Positions 16,836-26,845 of a stretch of 64,000 nucleotides of DNA are shown here, in pieces (position 1 is the first letter of the stretch; each line of letters begins with the position of its first letter). The position numbers and the translations under genes are program-made. Below the pieces are notes generated by a model that did not search any database, was not told where the DNA came from, and saw only the letters and a program-made list of their open reading frames with translations. This DNA is from Pseudanabaena yagii GIHE-NHR1. GTDB lineage: Bacteria; Cyanobacteriota; Cyanobacteriia; Pseudanabaenales; Pseudanabaenaceae. The stretch covers positions 1 to 64,000 of the forward strand of contig NZ_JAAVJL010000004.1 in NCBI RefSeq assembly GCF_012863495.1. The letters run 5' to 3'.

Positions 16836-17834
16836 GTGATTCTTAGGGAGTTGTTAGATAGCGATCGCATATCTTGGGACAATCTCACCCAAACATATCA
16901 TCATGGCTGTTTTATGCAGTCTTGGACATGGGCAAACTTTCGCGAACTTGATGGCTATCAAACCTTTCGCTATGGACTTTTTGATGAATCAGATCAATTA
17001 ATTGGGGGATGTATTTTCTACTTCTATCCTCAACGGAGTGCGGCAAATCTAATTTTTGCCTCTGCGGCTCCCCTATTACCACCAAATTTAGAAACGGAAG
17101 GAATGCAGCTTTTATTAAATCAAGCAGAAAAATTATCTCAAGGCATGGGTTCGGGTGGTGCGATCGCTTTACGCATCGAGCCTTTATTATCAGCAAAGCC
17201 TGAATGGATGAATCAGGATTTTGTGCGATCGCCTGCGGATCTCATGCCCTCAGAGACTCTCTGGATCGATCTCCAAAAAAGTGAATCAGTACTACTTGCA
17301 GAAATGCTTCCTAAAGGACGCTATAACATCGGTCTCAGTCAGCGTCATGGAGTTGAGACAGTGTTCACTAGCGAAGATGCGGCAATTCCCCATTTTTATG
17401 ACTTATTTTATGAAACAGCACAACGCCAAGGCTTTTTAAGCGAATCCTATGGATTTTTTATCAAACTTTGCCAAAATCTATTTCGTGAAGGAATGGCGGA
17501 AATTGGCTTTGCTAAATACAACGGCAAAATACTCGCCACAATTTTATTAATCTACTGGGGCGATCGCTGTACTTATCTCTATGGTGGACGTAGTGAAAGC
17601 GCAAGGCAGGTAATGCCCGTATATGCGTTGCATTGGGCAGCAATGCAACGCGCCAAACAACTTGGTCACAGGATTTATGATTTTTATGGCTACAGTGATG
17701 ATCCAACCCATGCCTATTACAAGTTTTCCCGATTTAAACGTCAATTTGGTGGCACAGTCAAAAAGACTATCGGTGCTCATGACTATTTCTTTTATGATCG
17801 TTTAGCGGATGCAGTTATTCGTTTATTGCGATAA
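16836..17834 (+). CDS. FemAB/BioF2-like acyltransferase (GNAT superfamily)
   Basis: 332 residues with a GTG start at 16836 preceded by AGGGGA. The order FMQSWTWANFRELDGYQTFR at the N-terminus and LYGGRSESARQVMPVYALHW with DFYGYSDDPTHAYYKFSRFK at the C-terminus is typical of FemAB-type peptidyltransferases (two GNAT folds) that add amino acids from aminoacyl-tRNA to lipid II, or of related enzymes in polysaccharide clusters. Soluble, no signal peptide. Substrate uncertain. Confidence 0.65.
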   Translation: MILRELLDSDRISWDNLTQTYHHGCFMQSWTWANFRELDGYQTFRYGLFDESDQLIGGCIFYFYPQRSAANLIFASAAPLLPPNLETEGMQLLLNQAEKLSQGMGSGGAIALRIEPLLSAKPEWMNQDFVRSPADLMPSETLWIDLQKSESVLLAEMLPKGRYNIGLSQRHGVETVFTSEDAAIPHFYDLFYETAQRQGFLSESYGFFIKLCQNLFREGMAEIGFAKYNGKILATILLIYWGDRCTYLYGGRSESARQVMPVYALHWAAMQRAKQLGHRIYDFYGYSDDPTHAYYKFSRFKRQFGGTVKKTIGAHDYFFYDRLADAVIRLLR

Positions 17835-17865
17835 TTAATGCATCTAGTTGAGTTTGAGAGAATCT

Positions 17866-18531
17866 ATGCAGCCTAAAGCCTTGCAAAAAATTGCTAAAGA
17901 TGAATATAACGATAATTTTATTGATCGTTTGTTTATCTGGTTATTTTCCCGCAAAATGTCAGAGGCTTTAGGTAAAGGAACTGAAATCGATGGCTATGCG
18001 GGCTTTGTAGACTTGTCCAAGAAAATTATGCAGGGACGCAACGCGCAAGAGCAGCAAGTAATTGTTGCTAAAGTGCTGCAATCCTTAGTACCATCGCCAG
18101 CACTTTGGGCAATCCGCACTTTTTTCTCTCCAACGAGGCTAGTATGTGTTCTCAATGCGTGGTTCGCGGCACAACTGTTTGAGTGGCTCGTTGGTCCCTG
18201 CGACGTTATTGAGGCTGAGGTGGATTTGCCCGATGGAACCGTGCGATCGCAACCATCAGCAGTGCATATTAAAAAATGCCGTTATCTGGTTGATAGTGGT
18301 TGTGTTGGTATGTGTGTCAATATGTGTAAAGTACCGACCCAAACATTTTTTACAGAGAAGTTTGGAATTCCACTAACCATGACCCCCAATTTTGAAGATC
18401 TCAGTTGCAAAATGATTTTTGGACAAATGCCTCCCGATCCAGCAGTAGATCCTGCCTATGAGCAATCATGTTTAGAATATCAATGCCCAACGGCAAGTCT
18501 CGCAGATAAGGCTTGTCCTAAGTTAAGTTGA
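17866..18531 (+). CDS. DWARF27-like protein (DUF4033)
   Basis: 221 residues from the ATG at 17866, with GAGAG five bases upstream; a TTG at 17848 is an alternative. The C-terminal Cys-rich block (KKCRYLVDSGCVGMCVNMCK, NFEDLSCKMIFGQMPP, then CLEYQCPTA) is the hallmark of the family of plant D27, an iron-containing beta-carotene 9-cis/all-trans isomerase in strigolactone synthesis. Cyanobacteria make no known strigolactones, so a role in carotenoid isomerisation is inference. Preceded by the GNAT gene with a short gap. Confidence 0.7.
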   Translation: MQPKALQKIAKDEYNDNFIDRLFIWLFSRKMSEALGKGTEIDGYAGFVDLSKKIMQGRNAQEQQVIVAKVLQSLVPSPALWAIRTFFSPTRLVCVLNAWFAAQLFEWLVGPCDVIEAEVDLPDGTVRSQPSAVHIKKCRYLVDSGCVGMCVNMCKVPTQTFFTEKFGIPLTMTPNFEDLSCKMIFGQMPPDPAVDPAYEQSCLEYQCPTASLADKACPKLS

Positions 18532-18585
18532 CATTTTTACAAGGCACAGCGCTGTAAAATCAATAGGATTAAAAATAATGCCACT

Positions 18586-20106
18586 ATGCTAGGCAAGCTG
18601 CTCGATCGACGATATCGCATTATGAAAGAATTAGCAGAAGGAGGTTTTTCCCAAACTTACCTTGCTGAAGATACTCGTTTGCCCAAAAATCCTAAATGCG
18701 TTGTCAAGCATCTCAATCCCACTATTGATGATCCCGTTTTTACCCAAAAGGCTCTTGAACTATTTAAAGCCGAGGCAGAAACCTTACAAGAATTGGGTAG
18801 ACACGATCGCATTCCTCAACTCTATGCCTATTTTCAAGAGAATAAAGAATTCTATCTAGTTCAAGAATATATTGCAGGACATCCACTGAGTACCGAAATG
18901 GTTCCGGGGAGCCAAATGGCAGAAGCAAGGGTAGCCCAAATTGTTAAAGAAGTTTTGGAAATCCTTCAATTTGTCCATCATTACAATGTCATTCATCGCG
19001 ATATTAAACCAAGTAATTTAATTCGTCGTCATAGTGATGGCAAATTAGTTCTCATTGACTTTGGTACGGTCAAGCAAGTCCAAATGGAAGTTGCCAATGC
19101 CCATCACAAAGCAAGAGTCACGTTACCAATAGGCACTCCCGGATATATGTCCTACGAACAAGAGCGGGGACAGTCGGTATCATGTAGTGATATTTATTCC
19201 TTGGGAATGGTTGCTTTACAAGCACTGACAGGCAAGCATCCTAGCCAATTTTCACGGGATCGGGACAATGAAATTATTTGGCGAAACTATGCCAAGGTTA
19301 GTCGCGAATTTGCCGCCATTTTGGATCGGATGATCCGATGTAATCCTCGCGATCGCTACCAAACCGTCGATGAAGTGATCAAAGACATGGCAAAGTTACC
19401 AAAGCTAAGTACAGCTTCACCTAGAATTACAGATGATCGCGAAGTTCCTCCTAACCCTTGGCTGTTACCATCGGCGATCGCATTTTTAATCATAGCTACT
19501 GGCAGTTATCTACTAGTAACAGGTTGGAACCCATTACGGAGTGATAATTCCTTAACCATTAAGCCTAGCTCAACGCCCTTGCCTAGTAGCTCTTTGGAAG
19601 CCCCTAGTCCCCAAGCTGTGCCGGCTGTACCAGTTGATCGCAACTATGCTCAACTCCGTAGCTATCTCGCCGCCAAAGATTGGAAAGAAGCGGATAACGA
19701 AACCTATTTATCACTTCTCAAAGCTGCGGGAAATCAATCCTATAATGATGGAAGCTTTCATCCTGACGAATTTAAACAAATAAGTTGTGCTGATTTAGTT
19801 TTGATCGATCAGTTATGGACACAGGCAAGTAATGGAAAGTTGGGTCTATCTGCTCAAAAGAAACTTTACACTGCTAATGATAAAGATATTCGTAAAACAT
19901 ACGAAAGTATGGGCTGGATTAATAGCTCTGGAGAATCAGCGATCGAAACTGCCTACAATCGTCAAACTTCGCGATGGGACTATCTCGAAGGTCGTCAACC
20001 TAATTTCAAATCTCCACCTACTGGTCATTTGCCATTTTTGTTACGCGATCCTGCAAACAAAAATTTAGAGAAAATCATAGCAGTTCTCTATCGATGTTCA
20101 TCCTAA
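18586..20106 (+). CDS. Ser/Thr protein kinase with C-terminal GUN4-like domain
   Basis: 506 residues. The kinase domain (residues ~8-270) is complete: Gly-loop EGGFSQTYLAED, VIHRDIKPSNLI catalytic loop, LIDFGTVKQV and PGYMSYEQERGQ activation segment. One membrane span (PSAIAFLIIATGSYLLVTGW) follows, then a Pro/Ser linker and a ~150-residue GUN4-like domain (LRSYLAAKDWKEADNETYLS, LVLIDQLWTQASNGKLGLSA). GUN4 binds Mg-porphyrins and stimulates Mg-chelatase. This architecture would sense a tetrapyrrole or related ligand on the far side of the membrane and signal by phosphorylation; ligand binding is not shown by sequence. Confidence 0.85.
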   Translation: MLGKLLDRRYRIMKELAEGGFSQTYLAEDTRLPKNPKCVVKHLNPTIDDPVFTQKALELFKAEAETLQELGRHDRIPQLYAYFQENKEFYLVQEYIAGHPLSTEMVPGSQMAEARVAQIVKEVLEILQFVHHYNVIHRDIKPSNLIRRHSDGKLVLIDFGTVKQVQMEVANAHHKARVTLPIGTPGYMSYEQERGQSVSCSDIYSLGMVALQALTGKHPSQFSRDRDNEIIWRNYAKVSREFAAILDRMIRCNPRDRYQTVDEVIKDMAKLPKLSTASPRITDDREVPPNPWLLPSAIAFLIIATGSYLLVTGWNPLRSDNSLTIKPSSTPLPSSSLEAPSPQAVPAVPVDRNYAQLRSYLAAKDWKEADNETYLSLLKAAGNQSYNDGSFHPDEFKQISCADLVLIDQLWTQASNGKLGLSAQKKLYTANDKDIRKTYESMGWINSSGESAIETAYNRQTSRWDYLEGRQPNFKSPPTGHLPFLLRDPANKNLEKIIAVLYRCSS

Positions 20107-20228
20107 TCCTTCCAAAAGGAAGGCGGCGCGAAGCGCCGTCTTTCTTTTGGAAGGATTGGATTTCTAAATCGTTTGTAGATTTTTTTGGTTAGTAGAAATG
20201 CACCCCGAAGGGGTGCATTTCTACTAAC
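20105..20228. repeat. Two hairpins between convergent genes
   Basis: 20105-20157: ~25-bp stem with small mismatches, apex GGCGCGAAGCGCC. 20188-20228: perfect 19-bp stem, loop GAA. They lie between the convergent kinase and clpB genes and may terminate both. Confidence 0.8.
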
Positions 20229-20315
20229 TATTTAACGTCAGTTCAGGTTAAGCTGGCAAATTTTAAAATCTCAAACTCGCGTTAAAGAAGGCAAGCCTCA
20301 TAGCTGCCTTTGGGT

Positions 20316-22991
20316 TTAGCTAAAAACTAATTTGTCATCCTCGACGGTGATGTAGATGCTATAACCTTCAGTGAAAATTCCTTCAAGGATTTTGGTGGCG
20401 ATGGGGTTCTCAATTTCTCGCTGAATCGCTCGCTTCAGAGGACGCGCACCATAGGACGGATCGTAGCCAACAGCCGCGATGTAATCTTTCGCCTCTTCGC
20501 TGAGATTTAGAGAAATCTTGCGATCGCTAAGTCGATTTTCGATACGTTTAATTTGTAACGTCGCAATTGAGCGGATCTCATTACGACGTAGCGCATGGAA
20601 GATCACCGTCTCATCAATGCGGTTGAGAAACTCTGGACGGAAGTGATTGCGGAGCACATCTAGAACTTTATCGCGCATTTCCTCATAACGTGAGTCACCG
20701 TCAAGCTCAGTGGGTAAATCCTTAGATACTTCAAGAATGCGATCGCTACCAATATTACTAGTCATGATGATTACTGTATTTTTGCAATCAACTAAGCGTC
20801 CTTGACTATCGGTAATACGTCCATCATCGAGAACTTGCAAGAGAATATTAAAGACATCAGGGTGAGCCTTCTCGACTTCATCAAAAAGAACTACTGAATA
20901 GGGATGACGACGCACCGCTTCTGAGAATTGTCCGCCTTCCTCATAGCCCACATATCCGGGGGGCGCACCGATTAGTCGCGATACGGAATGTTTCTCCATA
21001 TATTCCGACATATCAATGCGAATCATTGAGCTATCGGCATCAAACAGAAATTCCGCAAGGGCACGAGCAAGTTCAGTTTTACCAACACCCGTAGGACCTA
21101 AAAACAGGAACGATCCAAGAGGACGATTAGGATCATTCATGCCTGCACGGGCGCGGCGAATTGCCGATGCTACTGAGCTTACAGCTTCCTCCTGTCCAAT
21201 CACACGATCGTGGAGATGGGTTTCGAGGGTGAGTAATTTCTGACGTTCAGATAGCAATAACTTCTTCAGAGGAATGCCTGTCCAACGCGCCACAATTTCG
21301 GCAATGTCATCTTCGGTAACTTGCTCACGGAATAAAATCGAACCGTCAGCCCTAGCACGATTCAGTTCGAGTTCTGCCTCATCAAGATTTTTCTCTAGTT
21401 CCGTTAATCTGCCGTATTTCAACTCAGCCGCTTTATTGAGATTAAATTCTCGTTCAGCTTGCTCAATCTGCAACTTAGTTTGATCGATTTGCTCTTTTAG
21501 CGATCGCAAATTATCAATCGTGTCTTTTTCCTGCTGCCAACGATCATCAAGGGCAACTTGGCGATCGCGCAATTCATTCATCTCCTTGTCGAGCCGATCT
21601 AGACGATCCTGCACAGCCTTACTGCTCTTAGTTTTATAAACAACCTTGCCTTCAGCCTCGACACGCTCAACGGGGGTAAAATCGCCTTCCTTTTGCAAGG
21701 AGAGTCTTTCCATTTCCAATTGCATTAGGCGGCGATCGATCTCATCAAGTTCTAATGGTTTAGATGTGATTTCCATCTTCAACTTTGCTGCCGATTCATC
21801 GACTAGATCGATCGCCTTATCTGGTAAAAAGCGATCGGTAATGTAGCGATTTGATAAAGTTGCTGCCGCCACTAATGCCGAGTCGGAGATATTTACACCA
21901 TGATGCACTTCATAACGCTCTTTCAAACCACGCAAAATGGAAATAGTATCTTCCACTGTGGGCTGATCGACGAGAACTTGCTGGAATCGTCTTTCTAATG
22001 CGGCATCCTTCTCAATATATTGTCGATATTCATCCAAGGTAGTCGCGCCAATACAACGGAGTTCTCCACGCGCTAACATTGGTTTGAGTAAGTTCCCTGC
22101 ATCCATTGCCCCCTGCTGTGTTGCTCCTGCACCAACGACCGTATGCAATTCATCAATAAACAGTACGATCTGACCATCGGAGTTGAGAACTTCCTTAAGA
22201 ACTGCCTTTAAGCGATCTTCAAATTCACCACGATATTTTGCCCCTGCAATCAGTGAACCCATATCAAGGCTAATAATTGTGCGGTCTTTGAGGGATTCGG
22301 GCACATCACCACGAATAATGCGTTGAGCTAGCCCTTCTGCGATCGCAGTTTTACCTACCCCCGGTTCCCCAATCAACACAGGATTGTTTTTGGTGCGCCG
22401 AGATAACACCTGTACAACTCGCCTGATTTCATCATCACGCCCAATGACAGGATCGAGCTTGCCTTCTTTTGCCTGTTCTGTCAGATCGCGCCCATATTTC
22501 TCTAAAGCGGCATACTTCGCTTCAGGATTCTGATCGGTAATCGTCTGGCTACCGCGAACTGATTTAATTGCATCCTCTAGCTTTTTGCGATCGATGCTTA
22601 GGTCACGATAGAGTCTTTTGCCGAGGCGATCGTCATCGGCTAAACCGATCAGCATATGCTCGATCGCCATAAAGTCATCACCAAAGCTCTTGCGACTCTC
22701 TTCAGCGCGATCGAGCCATACCTCTAGATTGCGCCCCAGATATAACTGCTCGGGACTTGCCACACGGGGCTGTCGCCGCAAAAACTCTTCCACCTGTCGC
22801 CTTGCCCGCGCCATTGGTACTGCCATCACGGTAAAGATGGTTGTCGTCAAACCCTCTTCCTGCTCCAGTAGCGCCATTACTAAGTGCTCGACTTCGAGCT
22901 GCTGATGTTGCGATCGCCTTGCGACCTCTTGCGATTTGACGATCGCTTCCCATGCTTTTTCGGTAAATTTTTTCGGATCGGTTGGTTGCAT
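20316..22991 (-). CDS. clpB: ATP-dependent disaggregase ClpB
   Basis: 891 residues, full length. Hsp100 chaperone that extracts polypeptides from aggregates with DnaK. Seen in order: Clp N-domain ([20 protein letters not shown]), first AAA+ with Walker [15 protein letters not shown], the long M-domain coiled coil ([16 protein letters not shown] to [15 protein letters not shown]), second AAA+ with [14 protein letters not shown], and [20 protein letters not shown]. The pore loop KYRGEFEDR is present. No ClpP-binding IGF tripeptide motif was seen, consistent with ClpB rather than ClpC. Confidence 0.97.
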   Translation of the reverse strand: MQPTDPKKFTEKAWEAIVKSQEVARRSQHQQLEVEHLVMALLEQEEGLTTTIFTVMAVPMARARRQVEEFLRRQPRVASPEQLYLGRNLEVWLDRAEESRKSFGDDFMAIEHMLIGLADDDRLGKRLYRDLSIDRKKLEDAIKSVRGSQTITDQNPEAKYAALEKYGRDLTEQAKEGKLDPVIGRDDEIRRVVQVLSRRTKNNPVLIGEPGVGKTAIAEGLAQRIIRGDVPESLKDRTIISLDMGSLIAGAKYRGEFEDRLKAVLKEVLNSDGQIVLFIDELHTVVGAGATQQGAMDAGNLLKPMLARGELRCIGATTLDEYRQYIEKDAALERRFQQVLVDQPTVEDTISILRGLKERYEVHHGVNISDSALVAAATLSNRYITDRFLPDKAIDLVDESAAKLKMEITSKPLELDEIDRRLMQLEMERLSLQKEGDFTPVERVEAEGKVVYKTKSSKAVQDRLDRLDKEMNELRDRQVALDDRWQQEKDTIDNLRSLKEQIDQTKLQIEQAEREFNLNKAAELKYGRLTELEKNLDEAELELNRARADGSILFREQVTEDDIAEIVARWTGIPLKKLLLSERQKLLTLETHLHDRVIGQEEAVSSVASAIRRARAGMNDPNRPLGSFLFLGPTGVGKTELARALAEFLFDADSSMIRIDMSEYMEKHSVSRLIGAPPGYVGYEEGGQFSEAVRRHPYSVVLFDEVEKAHPDVFNILLQVLDDGRITDSQGRLVDCKNTVIIMTSNIGSDRILEVSKDLPTELDGDSRYEEMRDKVLDVLRNHFRPEFLNRIDETVIFHALRRNEIRSIATLQIKRIENRLSDRKISLNLSEEAKDYIAAVGYDPSYGARPLKRAIQREIENPIATKILEGIFTEGYSIYITVEDDKLVFS

Positions 22992-23289
22992 TGGCTTTGG
23001 TTACAGCAGGATCAGGTGTGATGACTAATGTTAGTTAAGATAAGTTTACATTATCGTCAAAGCCTATAAAACCCCGTTACTAACTGTCTATTTTGTTTGC
23101 AATGGTTTTAATAATATTCCTAACTTTAGTGATTGGAAGCTATGTATTGTCAAGCGATCTCTCTAGGTATGAAGTTTTAAGTTGGTTCAAGTATTCTCAA
23201 TTAAACTCAATAAATATTCTTGTCATTTACTCTTATTTTTAAGTATTTTCAAGTTATAGTCATAAAAAATGAGAATTAACTAGAATTTA

Positions 23290-24894
23290 ATGAAACGCTT
23301 ATATTTTGGGGATAATTTGCAGGTTTTGCGGGAGAGCATTAACTCAGAAAGCGTTGATTTGGTTTATCTCGATCCGCCTTTTAACTCGAATGCGGACTAT
23401 AACGTGATTTTTGGTGGTCGCAAGTCGGGGGATGTACCGCCACAGGCTCAAATTACAGCTTTTGAGGATACTTGGCATTGGAGCGATGAGTCGGCGCGGA
23501 CTTTGCAAGCTTTATATGATGTAAATGGGGATTTGGCAGAATTATTAGATTTGTTGGTGCGGCGTTTGGGGCATAACGATCTGTCGGCTTATTTGGTGAT
23601 GATGGCAATTCGTTTAGTCGAACTTCATCGTGTTCTCAAACCTACAGGAAGTCTGTATTTACATTGCGATCCAACAGCTAGTCATTATCTCAAAGTCATT
23701 CTTGATTCTATTTTTAGCATTCAAAATTATCGTAGTGAAATTACTTGGAAGCGAACAACAGCACATAACGATCCAAAAAAATATGGAGCAAATACAGATA
23801 TTCTTTTGTATTACGCAAAAAGTTCCAATTATGTTTGGAACGCAGTATTTACAGAACATTCTGAGGCATATAAATCTAGGTTTCGCCATCTAGATTCTGA
23901 TGGTAGAAGATGGACAGACGATAATTTAACAGCTAAAGGATTATCAGGAGGTGGATATACCTATGAATACAAGGGAATTACTTCTTTATGGAGATGTCCT
24001 ATTGAAAAAATGCAAAAGCTTGATTCAGAGAATAAACTTCACTTTACAAAAAATGGTGGAATTCGACTAAAACGCTATCTTGATGAAAACTTAGGTACTC
24101 CTTTACAAGCCTTATGGGATGATATTCCTCCAATTAATTCTCAAGCAAAAGAACGTTTAGGATATCCAACTCAAAAACCTTTAGCACTATTAGAAAGAAT
24201 CCTTCAAGCAAGCTCTAACGAAGGCGATATCGTCTTAGATCCATTTTGTGGATGTGGTACAGCCCTTCATGCTGCCCAAAAACTAAACCGTAACTGGATT
24301 GGGATTGACATTACTCATCTCGCAATCTCCCTAATCGAAAGCCGTTTACAATCAGCATTCCCAAAAATTGAATTTGAAGTATTCGGCACACCCAAAGACT
24401 TTGCTAGCGCCCAAGACCTCTCCAAACGCGACAAATATCAATTTCAATGGTGGGCTTGCTCTCTTGTCAAAGTGCCACCCTATCAAGGTAAAAAGAAAGG
24501 TGCAGATGGCGGCATTGATGGCTTGCGCTATATTTCTGACCTTGACGAAAACAAACGCGAAATTAAACGGAAGATCGTCGTCTCCGTCAAAGGTGGCGAT
24601 AATGTCAGCGTGTCAATGGTGCGTGATCTCATCGGTACAATGTCCACCAACAAAGCCGATCTCGGATTCTTTGTCACCTTAGCCGAACCCACCAAAGCCA
24701 TGATCACTGAAGCAACCAAAGCAGGATTCTATCGTGCCGCCAATGGCAAAGACTATCCCCGCGTCCAAATTTTCACCATCGAAGATTTACTCTCAGGAGC
24801 CAAGAAACCCGAATATCTCGATCTCAGCCTCGGTGACATCACCTTCAAACGCGCCGAGAAAGAAAGCATGACCGTTCAGCCAGAATTATTTTGA
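23290..24894 (+). CDS. Beta-class DNA methyltransferase fused to Mrr-like nuclease domain
   Basis: 534 residues. The catalytic motif YLDPPFNSNADY (residues ~26) precedes the AdoMet motif DPFCGCGTALHAAQ (~residue 317), the beta-class order of N6-adenine/N4-cytosine methyltransferases and type III Mod proteins. Bases ~23690-24200, the probable target-recognition part, are more AT-rich than the flanks. The C-terminal ~140 residues resemble an Mrr-type PD-(D/E)XK domain: KKGADGGIDG, then IVVSVKGGDNVSVSMVRDL and FFVTLAEPTKAMI. One polypeptide could carry both modification and cleavage modules, or the nuclease fold could serve DNA binding only. xisH starts 19 bases later. Confidence 0.8.
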   Translation: MKRLYFGDNLQVLRESINSESVDLVYLDPPFNSNADYNVIFGGRKSGDVPPQAQITAFEDTWHWSDESARTLQALYDVNGDLAELLDLLVRRLGHNDLSAYLVMMAIRLVELHRVLKPTGSLYLHCDPTASHYLKVILDSIFSIQNYRSEITWKRTTAHNDPKKYGANTDILLYYAKSSNYVWNAVFTEHSEAYKSRFRHLDSDGRRWTDDNLTAKGLSGGGYTYEYKGITSLWRCPIEKMQKLDSENKLHFTKNGGIRLKRYLDENLGTPLQALWDDIPPINSQAKERLGYPTQKPLALLERILQASSNEGDIVLDPFCGCGTALHAAQKLNRNWIGIDITHLAISLIESRLQSAFPKIEFEVFGTPKDFASAQDLSKRDKYQFQWWACSLVKVPPYQGKKKGADGGIDGLRYISDLDENKREIKRKIVVSVKGGDNVSVSMVRDLIGTMSTNKADLGFFVTLAEPTKAMITEATKAGFYRAANGKDYPRVQIFTIEDLLSGAKKPEYLDLSLGDITFKRAEKESMTVQPELF

Positions 24895-24912
24895 TTATTT
24901 ATACACACTATT

Positions 24913-25332
24913 ATGTCTAGACGCGATAGCTTACATTTATCCCTACGCCGCACCCTCGAAAAAGATGGTTGGACAATTACTGATGATCCGCTACTTTTGG
25001 TCTTAGGAGAAACATTGCTAAAAGCTGATTTAGGAGCTGAAAAAGTCTTTACTGCTGAAAAAGAAGGACATAAAATTGCTGTCGAAGTCAAAGATTTTGA
25101 CTCACCTTCAGTAATTAATGAGTTACAAAAAACATTGGGACAGCTACAGCTTTATCAATGGTCATTGGAAACCCAAGAACCAGATCGTCAATTGTTTCTA
25201 GCTGTCAGTCAAGAAATGTATACAAAACACTTTCAAAAAGAAATTTTCCAGATCGCAATCAGGCGAAATAAAATTAATTTAATAGTATACAAACCAGAGC
25301 AGGAGGTTATTACTCAATGGATAACACAATAA
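24913..25332 (+). CDS. xisH: XisH-family protein
   Basis: 139 residues. Named after the Anabaena fdxN-element excision controlling factor. The sequence [20 protein letters not shown] with [15 protein letters not shown] fits the family. The xEVK strand plus upstream acidic residues resemble a PD-(D/E)XK nuclease fold. Its last 16 bases overlap xisI. No XisF-type recombinase or fdxN/nif gene is seen here, so a role in nitrogenase-element excision is unlikely; XisH/XisI pairs are widespread in cyanobacteria and their general role is unsettled. Confidence 0.85.
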   Translation: MSRRDSLHLSLRRTLEKDGWTITDDPLLLVLGETLLKADLGAEKVFTAEKEGHKIAVEVKDFDSPSVINELQKTLGQLQLYQWSLETQEPDRQLFLAVSQEMYTKHFQKEIFQIAIRRNKINLIVYKPEQEVITQWITQ

Positions 25333-25640
25333 GCTATGCAGAGATTCTAAAACGAACTGTGAATGATGCCACAATCCATCAGCCAAGATTGCAGGCGATC
25401 AAACTATATCCAGTTTGCGATCTTGATTCTGGTCAATTTGTTGTTCTTGCCACAGGATTTGACAAACAAAAATGGATGGATTTTGTACTGTTTCATGCAC
25501 GACTTGTTGAGAAAGATAATAGTGATCGCCAAGTCATCATCGAAGAAGATAATTTTGAAGAAGGATTAACAAATGCACTCATCGAAGCAGGGATCAAAAA
25601 AGAAGATATCGTCACCAGTTGGCAACAAGCGATTGCCTAA
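25317..25640 (+). CDS. xisI: XisI-family protein
   Basis: 107 residues. Partner of Xis[41 protein letters not shown] and [11 protein letters not shown] match the family. A strong AGGAGG lies inside the end of xisH, ~12 bases before ATG, so the two are translationally coupled. The overlapping small-gene pair resembles a toxin-antitoxin layout. It sits directly behind the methyltransferase-nuclease gene, forming a three-gene cassette. Confidence 0.88.
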   Translation: MDNTISYAEILKRTVNDATIHQPRLQAIKLYPVCDLDSGQFVVLATGFDKQKWMDFVLFHARLVEKDNSDRQVIIEEDNFEEGLTNALIEAGIKKEDIVTSWQQAIA

Positions 25641-25687
25641 AATCTTTGAATATATCAGAGGTTTATAATGTCTCATTACTATAACTT

Positions 25688-26782
25688 TCAAAAAAATAGT
25701 GAAGATGGAACATCTATCCATTTTCTTGACTGGTGAGACTCTTGGGTTAAATCCATCAGTAATTGTGACCATGCACCTTCATAGAGACTAGGTGTCATCG
25801 GTTCTCCTGATTGAATGGACTTGACCCAGCGATCGCATATAGCTAAAACAGGGGCAAGCCGACCATCGGTATAGGTTTTTGGTAAATCGTATTCGGGTGG
25901 TATCGGTACAATTTCCATTTCGGTGCGATCGAGTTTGCCTTGGCGCAAGCTGAAACCATGCACATAATCTGCTTGATTAGAGCTTCCTAAAACTAGGGTT
26001 CCATTTTCGCCATAAACTGTCAGCCAATGTCCACGCCCACGATAGGTGACTGTGCTGAGAGAAATATTGCAAGGCGTGCCATCGGTAAGTTCTAAGAGAA
26101 TATTGCAGGTATCATCAGCATCCACGGGGCGCAGAATCCCATCAGCATCGGGACGTTCGGTAATGCCTGTACTGAGTTGTCCAGATAGACTTTTGATATC
26201 GCCAAATAACCAGCGCACATAGTCAAAGGCATGGGAACCGATCGCACCCAATGCGCCGCCACCATAATCCTTTTGGCTATACCAATTCCACACCCGCTTA
26301 GGATCGGCACGCCCCTGCACTAGCCAATCAATGGTAATCATCCGCTTTTTGCCCACATGATTGTGCTCTAGCAAATGTTTAAAGTATTTCCACTGCGGTA
26401 CACAACGAAACTCAAAATCTGTTGCTGTGACAACTTGTTTCTCTTGAGCAAGACGATACAAGGCGATCGCTTCTTGAAAGTTCATCGTTACAGGTTTTTC
26501 TAGCAAAATATGCTTGCCTGCTTCGATCGCCATTTTCGCCTGTTCATAGTGAAAGCTTGGTGGTGTAGAGATGGTTACGGCTTGGACTGACTGAAGCGCA
26601 AGTAAATCTTCGAGGCGATCGCAAGCATGGGGAATTCCAAACTTATCCGCAATTTGCTGTGCCTTGATGCGATCGCGATGGTAGACCGCGACAACTTCTG
26701 TATCTGGATGAATTTGTAGCGCAGGAATATGGATGATCTGTCCAAATCCCGTGCCAATAATACCAACACCAATTTTTGACAT
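25688..26782 (-). CDS. Gfo/Idh/MocA-family oxidoreductase
   Basis: About 364 residues from the ATG at 26782 (a GTG three codons upstream is possible). N-terminal Rossmann motif VGIIGTGFGQIIHIPALQ, then the family signature ILLEKPVTMNFQEAIALYR with the EKP catalytic Lys. The C-terminal beta-sheet domain includes GGGALGAIGSHAFDYVRWLF, with a His typical of sugar-dehydrogenase active sites. NAD(P)-dependent oxidation of a sugar or cyclitol is expected; substrate cannot be told. It converges with xisI. Confidence 0.85.
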   Translation of the reverse strand: MSKIGVGIIGTGFGQIIHIPALQIHPDTEVVAVYHRDRIKAQQIADKFGIPHACDRLEDLLALQSVQAVTISTPPSFHYEQAKMAIEAGKHILLEKPVTMNFQEAIALYRLAQEKQVVTATDFEFRCVPQWKYFKHLLEHNHVGKKRMITIDWLVQGRADPKRVWNWYSQKDYGGGALGAIGSHAFDYVRWLFGDIKSLSGQLSTGITERPDADGILRPVDADDTCNILLELTDGTPCNISLSTVTYRGRGHWLTVYGENGTLVLGSSNQADYVHGFSLRQGKLDRTEMEIVPIPPEYDLPKTYTDGRLAPVLAICDRWVKSIQSGEPMTPSLYEGAWSQLLMDLTQESHQSRKWIDVPSSLFF

Positions 26783-26812
26783 ATTTCTCACTACTTTAGC
26801 GAAATGAAATTT

Positions 26813-26845
26813 TTTTAGAAATAATGCTTTGCATTATTTCTAAAA
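26813..26845 (-). terminator. Hairpin overlapping the cobO end
   Basis: Perfect 15-bp stem TTTTAGAAATAATGC around TTT, overlapping the cobO stop codon and 30 bases before the oxidoreductase start. It may end cobO transcription. Confidence 0.6.
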
